From contig MCFE01000266.1 of assembly GCA_002104905.1 (NCBI GenBank), forward strand, positions 43,662 to 107,661: 64,000 bases of DNA. Direction: 5' to 3'. The notes below the pieces were generated by a model. That model ran no database searches. It had not been told where the DNA came from and was given only the letters and a program-made list of their open reading frames with translations. Shown here one piece after another: positions 23,163 to 33,639 of this stretch. This DNA is from Basidiobolus meristosporus CBS 931.73 (lineage: Eukaryota; Basidiobolomycota; Basidiobolomycetes; Basidiobolales; Basidiobolaceae). The position numbers were made by a program, and so were the translations under genes. Position 1 is the stretch's first letter; each line of letters starts with the position of its first letter.

Positions 23163-24386
23163 ATGCAAGTGGCTGTCAGAAGTCTAGCATGCCATTACCT
23201 TAATGCCGGCATACCATGGGACTGCCAGGAGCTCAAGGCCAAGCAGAATGCACTTGACTTGTTTGATGAGCATTATCCTAGATTCAAATGGGCAAGCAGA
23301 TTTTGGGTCAGCATTGGTATGCTGGGAAAATATCTTAAGAATAGCAGAAACTATCAAAGGCAGAAGAACAAAGATGCCATGGCTAAAAACCAGCAGGTTC
23401 CTCAAGAGCTTGTTACAAGCAGGGCTGAAAGCTCCAGACAAGCATCAAAGAGATGTCAGGTAGCTGGAAGAGTACCAATTAGGGACAAGCAGGCAGAGAC
23501 AGATGCACCCTTGCAACATTTATGAAGGAAAAAGTGTAGTACCACTCAAGAAGCACCCAGTCAAAGTAGCAGTGAAGGACCTGGCAGTGATAAAAACCAG
23601 GGGCATTCTCAGGAGTCCATCACCACCACAGCCAAGTGCTTGCAAAAAGTGGAAAAGGAATGTCAGGTTGCCAGAGGAGTGCCAGCAAGGGACAAGCAGG
23701 CCAAAACAGATGCATCTGAGCTGAATTTATCCAGGAGAAAATGTAGTTCTTTACAAGAAGCACTCAGACAAAGTAGCAGTGAAAGACCTGGCAGTGATAA
23801 TGGAAAAGGTAAAGGGAAAAATGTCCACCCAAGCCTGAGACAGGGAGGCATGCAAGAAAAACTGCAGCTCTTGCCAATTAATGCTGCAACTCCAGAACAG
23901 CCTGAATCCCATCATTGCCAAGAAGAATCACCAGCAAGAAAACATCTGTTTTCACAAGAGTTAGAAGTGCAGCCAGTCAAGCTACACTCCAGCTAGGTAG
24001 CTGAGTTTGCTGAAAAAGGCAATTTGTCTACCACAGCCTCCACATCCTCCATTGTTGACATAGTGGAGATCCCACTGACAGACAAGGCTACAATGTCAAG
24101 AGCTCAAAAGACTATCACAATGCCTTCTGTGGAATTTTGGAACATTAACAGGCACACCAAGAGGTTGCAGCACTGCTTCAAGAGCAGTGCTCTAGAAAAT
24201 GCACTGGAATATTGCAAGGATTTATTGCAAAGACTGGCAGATGAGGTGCTAGAACTTGCAATGCCAGCCAAAGACCATGACATGTGGGAGCCAGTGAGTG
24301 ACAGTGGCACAAAGCTGTTGGGTTCCTGCCAAAGTTGTGGGACCAGAGCATTACAGCAGAAATACTTATTGAGTGGTGGATTTTAA
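23163..24386 (+). pseudogene. Downstream frames of the unrecognised repeat-block gene
   Basis: Three open stretches on the same strand (23,163-23,525, 23,640-23,996 and 24,024-24,386), separated by stops in this frame. The first has FDEHYPRFKWASRFWVSIGM followed by a basic RQKNKDAMAKN stretch; the last has a helical LENALEYCKDLLQRLADEVL segment. No family recognised. They may be exons of the gene at 22,433, but I could not define splice sites with confidence. Confidence 0.35.
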
Positions 24387-24837
24387 TGGAATTACTTGTT
24401 GAGTGTGAATTTGGGCTTAATGTTAGTGTAGGGTATAGGGACTTGTATAGGACAATACAATTGGCAATTGAGATTCAACTGAAGTTTCAACGGATTTTAA
24501 TCAATTTGTATGCATGAAAAGTAAGAGAAACAGTTGAGTCAGGAAGTAAGGAGTGTGAAATGGATGCAATAGCTGACCAATGCACACAAACATAGGAGGC
24601 AATAGAGTGTCTTGGATCAGAAAGTGAGCAAATTGGTAGGGAACCATTCAAAAGCCAATTATACATTGTTGTGATGAATAATTTTGACTAAGTTTTTTGT
24701 GAAATCTGGGGAGTGATTATTTTTCAATGGTCACTGGACAGTGTCCTGATGGGATCAGTACCTCTTAGTCACAGGACTTTAACTTTGTAATGGCCTTTAG
24801 ATGGGATCATCTCAATAATTTTTCATAGGGATGTAGC

Positions 24838-25273
24838 TGTCATAACATCACCACCACCCATATTAGCAAGTATGTTGTCAGCTCATACCAAAGTATAAAT
24901 GAAGCAATCAGGTGCAGCAGCTGCTAGCATAGATGCAATGGCCCAGAGAAATCAGGAAATAGTCCAGAAACAGGATGAGTAGACAATATGTGTAGAGCAA
25001 TCAATATCCCAGGTAGAGAAAGCAGTGTCTTTGCTGCAAAGAAGGAACTTAATTAGCTCAATGTCACAGCCAATAATTGAGCCATTTCCCAATATAACAG
25101 CAGAGAAACACTGTACAGTCTTTGAAGCACAACAACAGTGCCCAACAATAAAGCCCACAGAAACCTATTACAGAATGGGAGGGAGACAATGTGGTGTTTA
25201 TATCACAGCCTAAAATTAAAAGACATTGAAGATTTGTGAAGCCATTGAGTGCAATAATGAAGTGTGAGCTAAT
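24838..25273 (+). repeat. Diverged direct duplicate of 22,728-23,160
   Basis: The two stretches align nearly end to end (cataacatcaccaccaccca onwards), but this copy has early stops such as TAA in 'caaagtataaatg'. A Harbinger end fragment is inserted exactly at its 3' border, after AAT at 25,271-25,273. Confidence 0.8.
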
Positions 25274-25968
25274 AGACTTGTTCCATTGTACCATGCCAGG
25301 GTGTGCGGCTCAATCTGTGGTCTCTAAGATCAATCAGGCACAATATTATAGCTACCAGTAGGCAGGATTGCTCTTGGACAATTTTGCACCATGTGAGACA
25401 ATCTTGCACACTATGGCACAATCTGACATGATGAGGTTGGCACAAATGATTGCACCAGCTTGTAATGTTTGCATCATCTGTGTAATCAGATACCACTATT
25501 ATGGAAGGTATAATCTGGTATTTGGGTATGTTTCTTTAATGTAAATGGAAATAAATGCGTATCACACATTAAGCTACACTGATACTTGCCATTTTGGTTA
25601 CCATCACTCTAATTGGATGGTATCTCAGTGTTTAATTGGTCCAAAAGTATCCTGAAGCAGTCAGCCCCCAATTGGCTCTTTGACCCATACACAAGCTACC
25701 TGATTTGCCATCAAATATCTCATTTTGCTCATTGCGCAAGTAAATCTCTGATCCTAGTGATTGGACAAGGTGTCACAGCTAGCATGCAACCAATGGGATA
25801 GGTGCAAAATAGATCAAATGGCTGCATTGGTGTTACAGAAATGTATATATATGCAGGGTGTTTACTTATAGGGGCTCCGTCTAAAACGTGAGACAACCTT
25901 GATATTGCTTATGTCAAAAATTTAGTGATCACTGATTTGCAATGGCTCAGTTTGGGTTGCAAAAAAAA
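25274..25968. mobile_element. Harbinger/PIF-type element, end fragment (copy 4)
   Basis: Begins AGACTTGTTCCATTGTACC, matching the right end of the complete element in reverse orientation. The match continues past the tgggttaccatcac-like region and the partner gene 3' flank, and stops near 25,968 where copia sequence begins. Only the non-coding end is present. Confidence 0.75.
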
Positions 25969-25969
25969 T

Positions 25970-27308
25970 GACATTACTGCAGGAATTAGCTGTTCTTTAA
26001 TCATTTTGCACAAATGATCAAAATTGATGTGTCCAAATCTCCTGTGCCAAAGCGTTTATGTTTCTTCACTTAAGCTCCTTTTATTGGCTTGCATATATGA
26101 TGGAATATAGGTCAACTTGTATAGACTCTGATATCTGATACCCAAAGCAATATAGGCATCATTTTGATCAGCAATCCTGCATCCAGAATTGCATAGCTGA
26201 AACTGAGTCCTTCTGTAGTGGCCTTGCTTACAAATAGTAGGTTCTTTGCTATTTCTGGTACATAGAGTACTTCTTTGAAGATAAGTGTATGGCTTCCTTC
26301 ACTGCTTCTAAGGTTTACTTGGATAGTTCCTTCTCCCACTGCATCAAGTATTCTAGTAGCCGCCATGAAAACCTTCTTAATAGGAATTTCTTTATATTGG
26401 GTAAAAAGTTCTTTTTGGTGTGTGAAGTGTGAGATGCTCCAGAGTCAATATAACACATCTGAGAATCCTTGTTTGTGGTCATATTCAGTGCAGGTATGTG
26501 TAGTCAATCTTCAGTTGTTGCAACATTGCCATATTCAGGCTTTTTCTGCTGACTATCTCTCTTCTTGAAGCACCAGTCTGATGTGTGTCCTTTCCTTTGG
26601 CAGTAACTACAAAACAGGTTGCTATTGCCATTGAAAGGTCTTGGGTATCTCCTTTGTTGGTTATCATTGTTTATTAAAGCTTTTTCTTCTTCCTTTGTAT
26701 TAGCACTTAATTTTCTTGATTCTTCATTCAGGAGCCTTCCATATGCATAATTTATGATCAAATCTTCAGTTCTGAACTCTAGGGCTGATACAAGGCCCTG
26801 AAACTCATCTGTCAGGCTATTCAGGATAGTTGCTATCACATCCTCATCAGTAGTTAGTACACCCACAGATTGCACCAGCAGGGTAATTCTGTTAATTAGA
26901 TTTCTCATTTCTTCTCCTGACTGCATCTTTGTGGTGAAATATTTTTGTCTCAGATACATTTTCTTAGCAGCTGAACATGACTGGTAGGTGTCTTCTAATG
27001 CCTTCCAGGTATTCTTTGCTGTTTTTGCTCTTGAGCATTGAATTAGCAATTTGTCTTTAACATTAAGGCAAATGCAGTTAAAGGCACTTTATTCTTTCTT
27101 CTGGTACTGCAGGCTTCCTCTCCAACATTTCTAGGAGGGAATTTTTCTCCCATGAAAATATCCCAAAGGCCTCTTTCTTGTAGCAGCATCTTCATCTTCA
27201 CCTTCCACACTTGGTAGTTGGATCCATCCAGCTTTTCAGCAGAGAGAAATATTCCAGTAAGAGCAGTAATAGACATTGCAGAGAGTGAGAGCTTGGGGCT
27301 CATTACCT
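25970..27308 (-). pseudogene. Copia gag and protease remnant
   Basis: Minus-strand gag starting MSPKLSLSAMSITALTGIFL at 27,303, with the LDGSNYQVWKVKM block typical of copia gag N-termini, then (after a frameshift near 27,050) a UBN2-like helical region, and a CCHC zinc knuckle CSYCQRKGHTSDWC near 26,600. Protease-like sequence follows, ending near 26,112. The remainder of pol is missing; a Harbinger fragment adjoins at 25,968. Confidence 0.85.
27295..27307 (-). other. Copia primer-binding site, half-tRNA-iMet type (one mismatch)
   Basis: On the minus strand GGTAATGAGCCCC follows the LTR end and contains the gag ATG. The better copy is at 59,016-59,028 (GGTTATGAGCCCC), complementary to the initiator tRNA anticodon stem-loop; this copy has one mismatch. 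Confidence 0.65.
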
Positions 27309-27647
27309 ATTGTAAGAGTCTTGGAGATATTGGAAGTGATTGGGAGGACAAGTAAATTATGTGGTTTTCACTTAATGATTTTTTGAATATAAAAGTTGTA
27401 TATATACTTTTACATGGTCTTGGCATTAAAAAAGCGTTCAATAGGTAAAGAAAGGTCCCAAGAACATGTGCGCAAAGTTTGGGGCTGTTTGGACAACTTT
27501 GAGAATTTTCATATTCTGGGTACCTGGTATTTTGATGAGAATGTTTTAAGTAGTTCCCAGCAAGGAATTTGGTCAGCATTCTCTAAGATTTTTAAGTGAT
27601 GATCCAAGTGACTAAGCTAGGTGAAAACTTAGGTGGAATTACAAATT
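27309..27647 (-). repeat. Copia LTR (5' LTR of the gag remnant)
   Basis: About 340 bp immediately upstream of gag on the minus strand. It is collinear with the LTR at 59,506-59,850 (shared gagtcttggaga, tcacttaatgatt and gtcccaagaacatgtg words). TATA-like tatatatac near 27,398. Confidence 0.75.
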
Positions 27648-27959
27648 TTTAAAAAAAATACAAGGTATATGGCAACTTAGCAAATATCAAACTTGAGAGC
27701 CAAAATGCTCAGCTGATAGAGGTGTGTCAATTACATCAGGTGTACATGTATGTATTAGTCAGTAGGCAGGAGGACATAGTTTCTTTGATTCATACAATAT
27801 GTAGAGTACCCATGGTGGTGGTGAATAGCAAATAAAGTGGGGTGACTCCATGGTAAAATATAACAATGCATAGGGGGAGATAAAAACTAAGCATCATATG
27901 GTGAATTGTTATGGTAGCATTGGACATGACTAACTGTTGGCTGCCATACTGTCATTGTA

Positions 27960-29421
27960 GTACCAGCAAAGTTCTTCATCAAGGCTGTCAAAATGCTATT
28001 AATTTTTTTCCACATAGGGCATTTGCAAGAATTTGCTTGTTAGGTCTGCTCAAATAAATGCAGACAGCATTAAGACTATCAGGATTCCATATGTGTGCTG
28101 CCAAAAGACTGTCAAGATACTGTAAAGTTTATCACTTTCTTTGGTAGTAAAAACAGCAAGACATCATCACAATTCTGTCATATTCTACATTTTTTGTGCC
28201 ATGATCATTTCAAAGTATAAATATTACTATACATTTAATAGATCACTAGGTGACAACTACATAATTGACTTGTTCTCCCTATCACTTCAAGTATCTCCAA
28301 CACTCTTACCACATTGGCAAAACAAACACCTAGAGTATGCTCAGGAGGGTCCCAAGGGCATTTACACAAAGTTTGGGACTGCTTAGAAAAATTTGAAAAA
28401 TTTCATGTTCTAGGTAACTGATGTTTAGTCAGAATATTTGAAGTACATACCTACAAGGATTCTGGTCAGCATTCTCTAATACTTGTAGCTAATGATCAAA
28501 GTGACTAAGTTATGTGAATATTCAGGTGGGATTATATGCTTTAAAACACTTTTCAATATACCCTGAGAGAAAAAAATTCAGAAATGGCCAGCAGATTAGC
28601 ATCATAGTATAAGCAGAATACCAAGTTTGTCTCAACTTGCAACTCCCAATTGTTTAGGTACTAGCTATTTGGCAGACAAGCACACATATTCTCCAAGAGG
28701 AGACTAGGCTAAGTAGCATGCATACTGCTTTTGGTAATCAACTACACACTACTACCAATCAAGGTTGCAATTAAAAATTTGAAGGAAAAGTACCAGCTAA
28801 ATGCTGGTAGAATACAATTAGGATATCAGCAGATTATATGAAGAATTCCAAGTTTGAGATTTTCCGTAGGGATATACTTGGTTACCAGAGCTTTGCAAGC
28901 ATATCACTTCTCACTATTGGGTTTGAGTCCCACTTGTATTTGTACTTCCTTCTCTCTTTGTGTGAGATTGATATTCAAAAGTGCAGAAATGGGCTTGTGC
29001 TCAGGAGATACCTGGCATATTGTGGTAAAGTTATCCCAAGAATACAACTACAAGCATGATGCAAAATGCAACGATTATTGTAGATTAGTGGATACACCTG
29101 AATGTTTAGTTATCTCAGTCACCTAGAGTATAGTCTGCAAGTCCTAGAGAGCTCTGCCCAAACTGCTTAATGGCATTTACACAGAATACCTCACCTAGAA
29201 ATCATATACCCAGGATATGAGAAATCTCCAGGTTGCTTGAAGAGCTTCAAACTTTGCACACATGTTTCTTGGAGCTTCATAAGCATATTCTGCACGTCTG
29301 CTTTTCCAAGTTCATGCAAAAGGAGAAATCTCACTCCACAATCAATAAATCATCAAGTGAAAATCACATAATCTACTTGTTCTCCAAATCACTTCCAATA
29401 TCTCCAAAACTCATACAACAC
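27960..29421. repeat. Degenerate copia LTR fragments and old repeats
   Basis: Pieces of the same LTR occur in both orientations: plus orientation ending near 28,310 (ctccaacactcttacca) and near 29,421 (ctcatacaaca), and minus orientation at about 28,340-28,550 (ggtcccaagggcatt onwards). No coding region is supported. The piece ending at 29,421 marks the border with the gene-rich block. Confidence 0.6.
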
Positions 29422-30725
29422 GGATTTCTATGTTGGGACGATATTAGACTCAGAGTCTGTTCGAGGCCTAATGAGCAGCACCTGGGGCCACTTCTATTAA
29501 TAATGCCCACCCATGGCCAAAGTAAAAACCACTTGATACATGAAAGTGAGGTGAACCAGGTGCAGCCTGGAGACAGACCAGGATTTCTCACAAGTAGTAG
29601 CTTGATAAGCAAGATATATTGTAAGTAATGCGGTGGAAGGATTTGATGTGGACCCAATGGTTCGAGACCTGTGAAGAGGTAAAGCATGGAGAAGCAGTGG
29701 GTGGCTCAGGAAGCGGATTTGCCGGGAACTCCGCCAAAGCAGCCCCAGCCATGGCTCCATATCTTTCCCGTAACCATGCATGGTGGGAATTCTTGAAACT
29801 CCATGCTGGACTGGCAGACCCCACTGCCATCATTTTCAACGGATTGAACACCAAGACAACATATAGTGGCGAATCACCACGATCTGACCGCTAACCTCAT
29901 CGGGTGGATGTGAGGGGTGTTTGGGTTAGTAAGGCAGCGGCCTCGTGGTGGTGTTGACTAAAGCCTACAGACCCGTCTGCACAATATTCAGCATGTATCA
30001 CTTCAGATGAGCGCGAAGCAAGATGAACTCCCTGTTGAGACAGCTGGCCACCCCCCATGGCCGTAAGCGCTCCCAGCTACATGTCTATTGGGATCTATAT
30101 TTACCTCCATGGCAAGTTCGAGACGGATTCTGATGGATCAACGCCGAACAACCCAAACCCATGAGCCCTCAATCGTCATGTGGGTGATATAAATGAGTGT
30201 TGAGTCGGCCAATGATCACCCGTCCAGACCCGAATCGGTTGGCCAGCATCGATGGATATGGGTGGTGCAGGTGTAGGCATAGGTGTAGGCATAGGTGTAG
30301 GCATAGGTGTAGGTATCCATGCTCCGCATCCAGAATCATGCATGATTGGGATCCAGAGGTGGGGATAAGGTTTTTGTGGTGATCATGACGATCCACGATT
30401 GCTGAAGCAATAGGACCATGTTGCACACCGGCCGAGTCAGCTCTCAGGGTCATCAGAATCGATGGATCTGGTGGGATGGGGTGCGTATATGGGCTCAGAG
30501 ATGGTGGTGATATGTCCAATTCGACAAATCTCGTACTGCAGCCGCGTATTGCCCGAAGCTCATAAAAGGGGAATCATTTGAACATCGCAAGCCTCCAAAG
30601 GAATTTGTCTCAGCACTTGACACCTGATGCAACCCAGTGTTGATTGGTACCGCGTACAATGGGTGGTCCCGCCAAATTCCCTTGCTTATTCGGGACATGG
30701 TTGAAGAGCGTCCGCACCACCGCAG
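29422..30725. other. Border region without a supported gene
   Basis: Base composition changes from AT-rich to mixed just after the LTR fragment that ends at 29,421. Open frames occur on both strands (for example 29,628-29,894) but no domain, splice pattern or codon bias supports any of them. A 12-bp minisatellite lies at 30,270-30,314. Confidence 0.5.
30270..30314. repeat. 12-bp minisatellite (GGTGTAGGCATA)
   Basis: About 3.8 direct units of GGTGTAGGCATA, nearly perfect. Confidence 0.9.
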
Positions 30726-30726
30726 G

Positions 30727-30734
30727 TATAAATA
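30727..30734 (+). promoter_or_regulatory. TATA box of the questin-oxidase-like gene
   Basis: TATAAATA lies 99 bp upstream of the chosen ATG at 30,826. The upstream in-frame ATG at 30,754 is only 27 bp from the box and would precede a normal transcription start, which is why the later ATG is preferred. Confidence 0.6.
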
Positions 30735-30825
30735 GCTCCAGCTCGCAGGCCTTGTGCCGCTTTCTTCCGTTTTGTACCATTTCATATCCCAACTCTCCCC
30801 CGTGGTTCCCATTCCCCCCTGCCTG

Positions 30826-32215
30826 ATGATTACATGTCACAACCCCTCCTTGTCCCAGGACTCCCCCAATTCTCTTGTAAATATTTCCTCCCGAGACGTA
30901 TGCGACAAGGACACCCTATTTAAGCTGCTGGACGAACACCATCGCCGCTTTCACGTTGAATACGGCGGCTACTTGGCGAACCATGTCACCCACAACCTGT
31001 TCTCGCTCTATGCCCTGGGTGGTAAGTTCCCCCAACTTTCCCCTGCTTGCTAGCGAACCCCTCGTCTAACCAGCGCGACCTCAGCCACCTCGGAGTGTCT
31101 TATCAGCCACTTCAACCAGACTGCACAGAATTTGGAGCGGTTCCCTCCATCCAAGATCAACATCACCGAGGAGAACTGGAGGTTCTTCCTGGGCCAGAAA
31201 AAGTAAGCCTTGAGGGTCGGGTCCATGGTAGGGATGCTCGTCAGCAACGGGACTAATTCGGCTCGTTTAGATACTATACCGACTACGTGAAGTTCTTCGA
31301 CGGCCGTGTGCACGCTTTCGGCTTGGTGGAAACGGTTCGGAAGTACGGCTCGGTGTTGATCCCGGGGCTTCTGGGGAACTCGCTCCATCCCCTGGTGCAT
31401 CTGGGGTTCGGGGTCGAGTTCGAACATCCTTCGGTCACGTCCGAGGGTCTAGCATACGCCGCCATGACCTATTTGTCGTACGGGGAGATTGTCGACGAGG
31501 CCTCCGCCCCATCTATGGGCAACCTGGCGTGCCAGCAGATCCTGGAGATGATTCGAACTGACAAACGATTCGACGGACCTTTCGAAGGACAGTTCCAGGC
31601 CAAGGTCAAGATCCTAGTGAGATCGAAGGCAGATCTTCTGAGGAGCTATGTGGATGCTTGGATAACCTACGGTAAAGTGCATGATCGGACAACGAATCTC
31701 CCACCCAACATACTGACCGAGCGGACGCCGCCTCCTTAGCCGCCGGCATTGACACCGAGCGAAAGACCCGCGAGGTGGTGAAGGCGGCCACCCAGATATA
31801 CGCCTCGGAGTGCCACAAAGGGCGATCCAACATCTTTCTTGGCCACATCCTCACCTCCTCATACGCCGTCAAGTCCCTGCTCCCGCACCTGTCGTCGGTA
31901 GATCGTACCCGACTGCTGCGCTTGTACTGGCTGGCAGTGATAGCGCATTACATCATCCTAGGAAGGCCCCACGTTCTCAACTCTGCCGCGGAGATGGCTG
32001 GAGTAGAGCCATCGAGGTCGTGGCCTGCCATCATCCACGAGGTGCTCTCCAACCTGGATGAGAAGGTGCCAAATATGGTTCGGACCTTGATGTGGGCCGA
32101 AGAGGTCGACGGCTTCCAGGATGGCCTCTATCGTCGGACAGCCGAAATCACCGTCAACATAGACAAGGAGTACGAGTGGGGTGTGGATGGGATTGGTTGG
32201 TGGACGGTGAAATGA
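30826..32215 (+). CDS. Questin oxidase-like protein (AflY/DUF4243 family)
   Basis: A four-exon model: 30,826-31,021, 31,085-31,202, 31,271-31,671 and 31,740-32,215, giving 396 residues. All introns are GT..AG (63, 68 and 68 bp) and the frame is kept. The protein has the family layout: N-terminal FHVEYGGYLANHVTHNLFSL then LYALGATSE, the middle GNSLHPLVHLGFGVEF block, and a helical C-terminal half with GRSNIFLGHILTSSYAVKSL and GRPHVLNSAAEM. Known members are Baeyer-Villiger-type oxygenases that open anthraquinone rings (questin to sulochrin, and AflY in aflatoxin synthesis), but many homologues are isolated genes of unknown substrate. No polyketide synthase or other biosynthetic partner is nearby, so the substrate here cannot be inferred. 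AATAAA-like aaaaataaac lies near 32,313. Confidence 0.82.
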
Positions 32216-32464
32216 GTCGAGGAATTGTCATGTTTGTATCACCCATCAAGTCGGATTCGATTGGATCCTGTTCTCCATGGAACATGCCACTCGGTATCAC
32301 TCCCCTGTATCTAAAAATAAACCTGTCCAACGACCATGTTGATTCCATCCAGCGAATCCCCTGATCCCTGAGATCGCATCTCGATGGTTGCGGGCGGATT
32401 CGAACCCCTCAATCATCACTTATCGTTGATCTTGGTGGTCGCAACCCACTCGTTGCCTTCCCCG

Positions 32465-33219
32465 ATGTTACACGTTCACCCAAAGGTAAACATAATGGAC
32501 TCGTCGACCGCGAGACAGTGAATGCTCACCCTCCGTATGATAGTATCAGGAAGTCGCCGCTGCCTGTGAAAGTTTCCCCGAGGAGGCGGCAACGCTGTTT
32601 CAAGTATACCTGGACTTGACCTTAGGTACATGACAAACTCCGACCAAAGCTCTGCCAAGCGTTCGCTTGCGAGTTGAGAATGGTCGAGCCGTTCGGGCGC
32701 TTCTTGAACTGCTGTGGTTTATTCATCAGGATCGTATTGTGTAGAAAAGGAATGGGCCTGGGTCAAGGCCAAGGAGATCGGGGGCGTGGCAAAGGTCGTG
32801 TTGGAAGGGAAGAAAGGGTTGGAGGTTCGTGTGTTCGTTTGGTTTACAGAAAGCAGCCTCTTCAGGGCCCGACTCGGCTGACCTTGCTGAATCTACAGGA
32901 AGAAAAGCAGTTCATCGTTCCCACCTCGACTTCCGAACCTTGGTCCATCGAAAGGTTTTCTGCTATCCCACTTTTTTTCTGGTTCCTTGGCTAACCAACA
33001 GAACGGTATTACCAGGTTGGAGGAGTTGTTCGACGAATTTCAGAGAGCCATTGGGGACAAACCCAGGTATTTCTCCGTCACTCATCTCAGCCCTACCGAC
33101 GTAGTCGACTTAAAGAGGATGCTTTTGTTTTTAGTAGCGTTATGCTAGCCATCACATCAAGCGATTCCACCGTGGTTTACTACAGAGTTTACTCGGGTAT
33201 AGTCCCCCCAAATCCATGA
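32465..33219 (+). CDS. SEN15: tRNA-splicing endonuclease subunit Sen15
   Basis: Too fragmented to show as a long open frame. My model has six exons: 32,465-32,485, 32,544-32,625, 32,745-32,830, 32,899-32,954, 33,016-33,066 and 33,135-33,219, giving 126 residues with all introns GT..AG and frame kept. The start MLHVHPKYQEVAAACESFPE leads into FQVYLDLTLEKEW, then FIVPTSTSEPWSIERLEELF and finally SSVMLAITSSDSTVVYYRVY, closing with GIVPPNP. The VYLDL, IVPT..E.WS and LAI..SDSTVVYY motifs in this order are diagnostic of Sen15 (PF09631). Sen15 is a structural, non-catalytic partner of Sen34 in the tetrameric nuclear or mitochondrial-surface complex that cuts pre-tRNA introns. Its usual size is about 130-170 residues, so this is a compact version. 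The very small first exon (7 codons) is the least certain part. Confidence 0.85.
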
Positions 33220-33639
33220 GCCCCTGCCCTTTCGTACCGTCAATAAAGTCGCCGATGAACTTCCCACAACAGCATGATTAGGTTTATTACTGATGTGTCC
33301 AACACACCTTGATGCGAAGTTGGGTACCTGTGAAGCATGCCAGCGAAGGGTGATACCAACGTGATAGCGAGGATATTACAAGGCATTTATATACATACAA
33401 AATGTTGCATTCTTCAAAAGCCATCTAGCGGTATTAAACTGGTAAAGGATATGACTAGGCTCTACGGAAGTACTTGAGTGTCTTTGGTATTAGGAAGAGA
33501 GCATAAAACTATATGAGATGGATGCGTCGCCCGCCACACGTACAGTGTGCTCTACTGCATTTCGGTTGCGCCGTGTCGGAGGTAGGCCGAAGGGAAAGGC
33601 GACCGGAGGAGGGGCTGTGCCAGGCGTTGTCCAGCAATG
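33220..33639. other. Intergenic region between SEN15 and the Ssk1-type gene
   Basis: The two genes converge here. A short plus-strand open frame at 33,518-33,778 overlaps the 3' end of the minus-strand gene and is judged a shadow. No other element seen. Confidence 0.6.
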
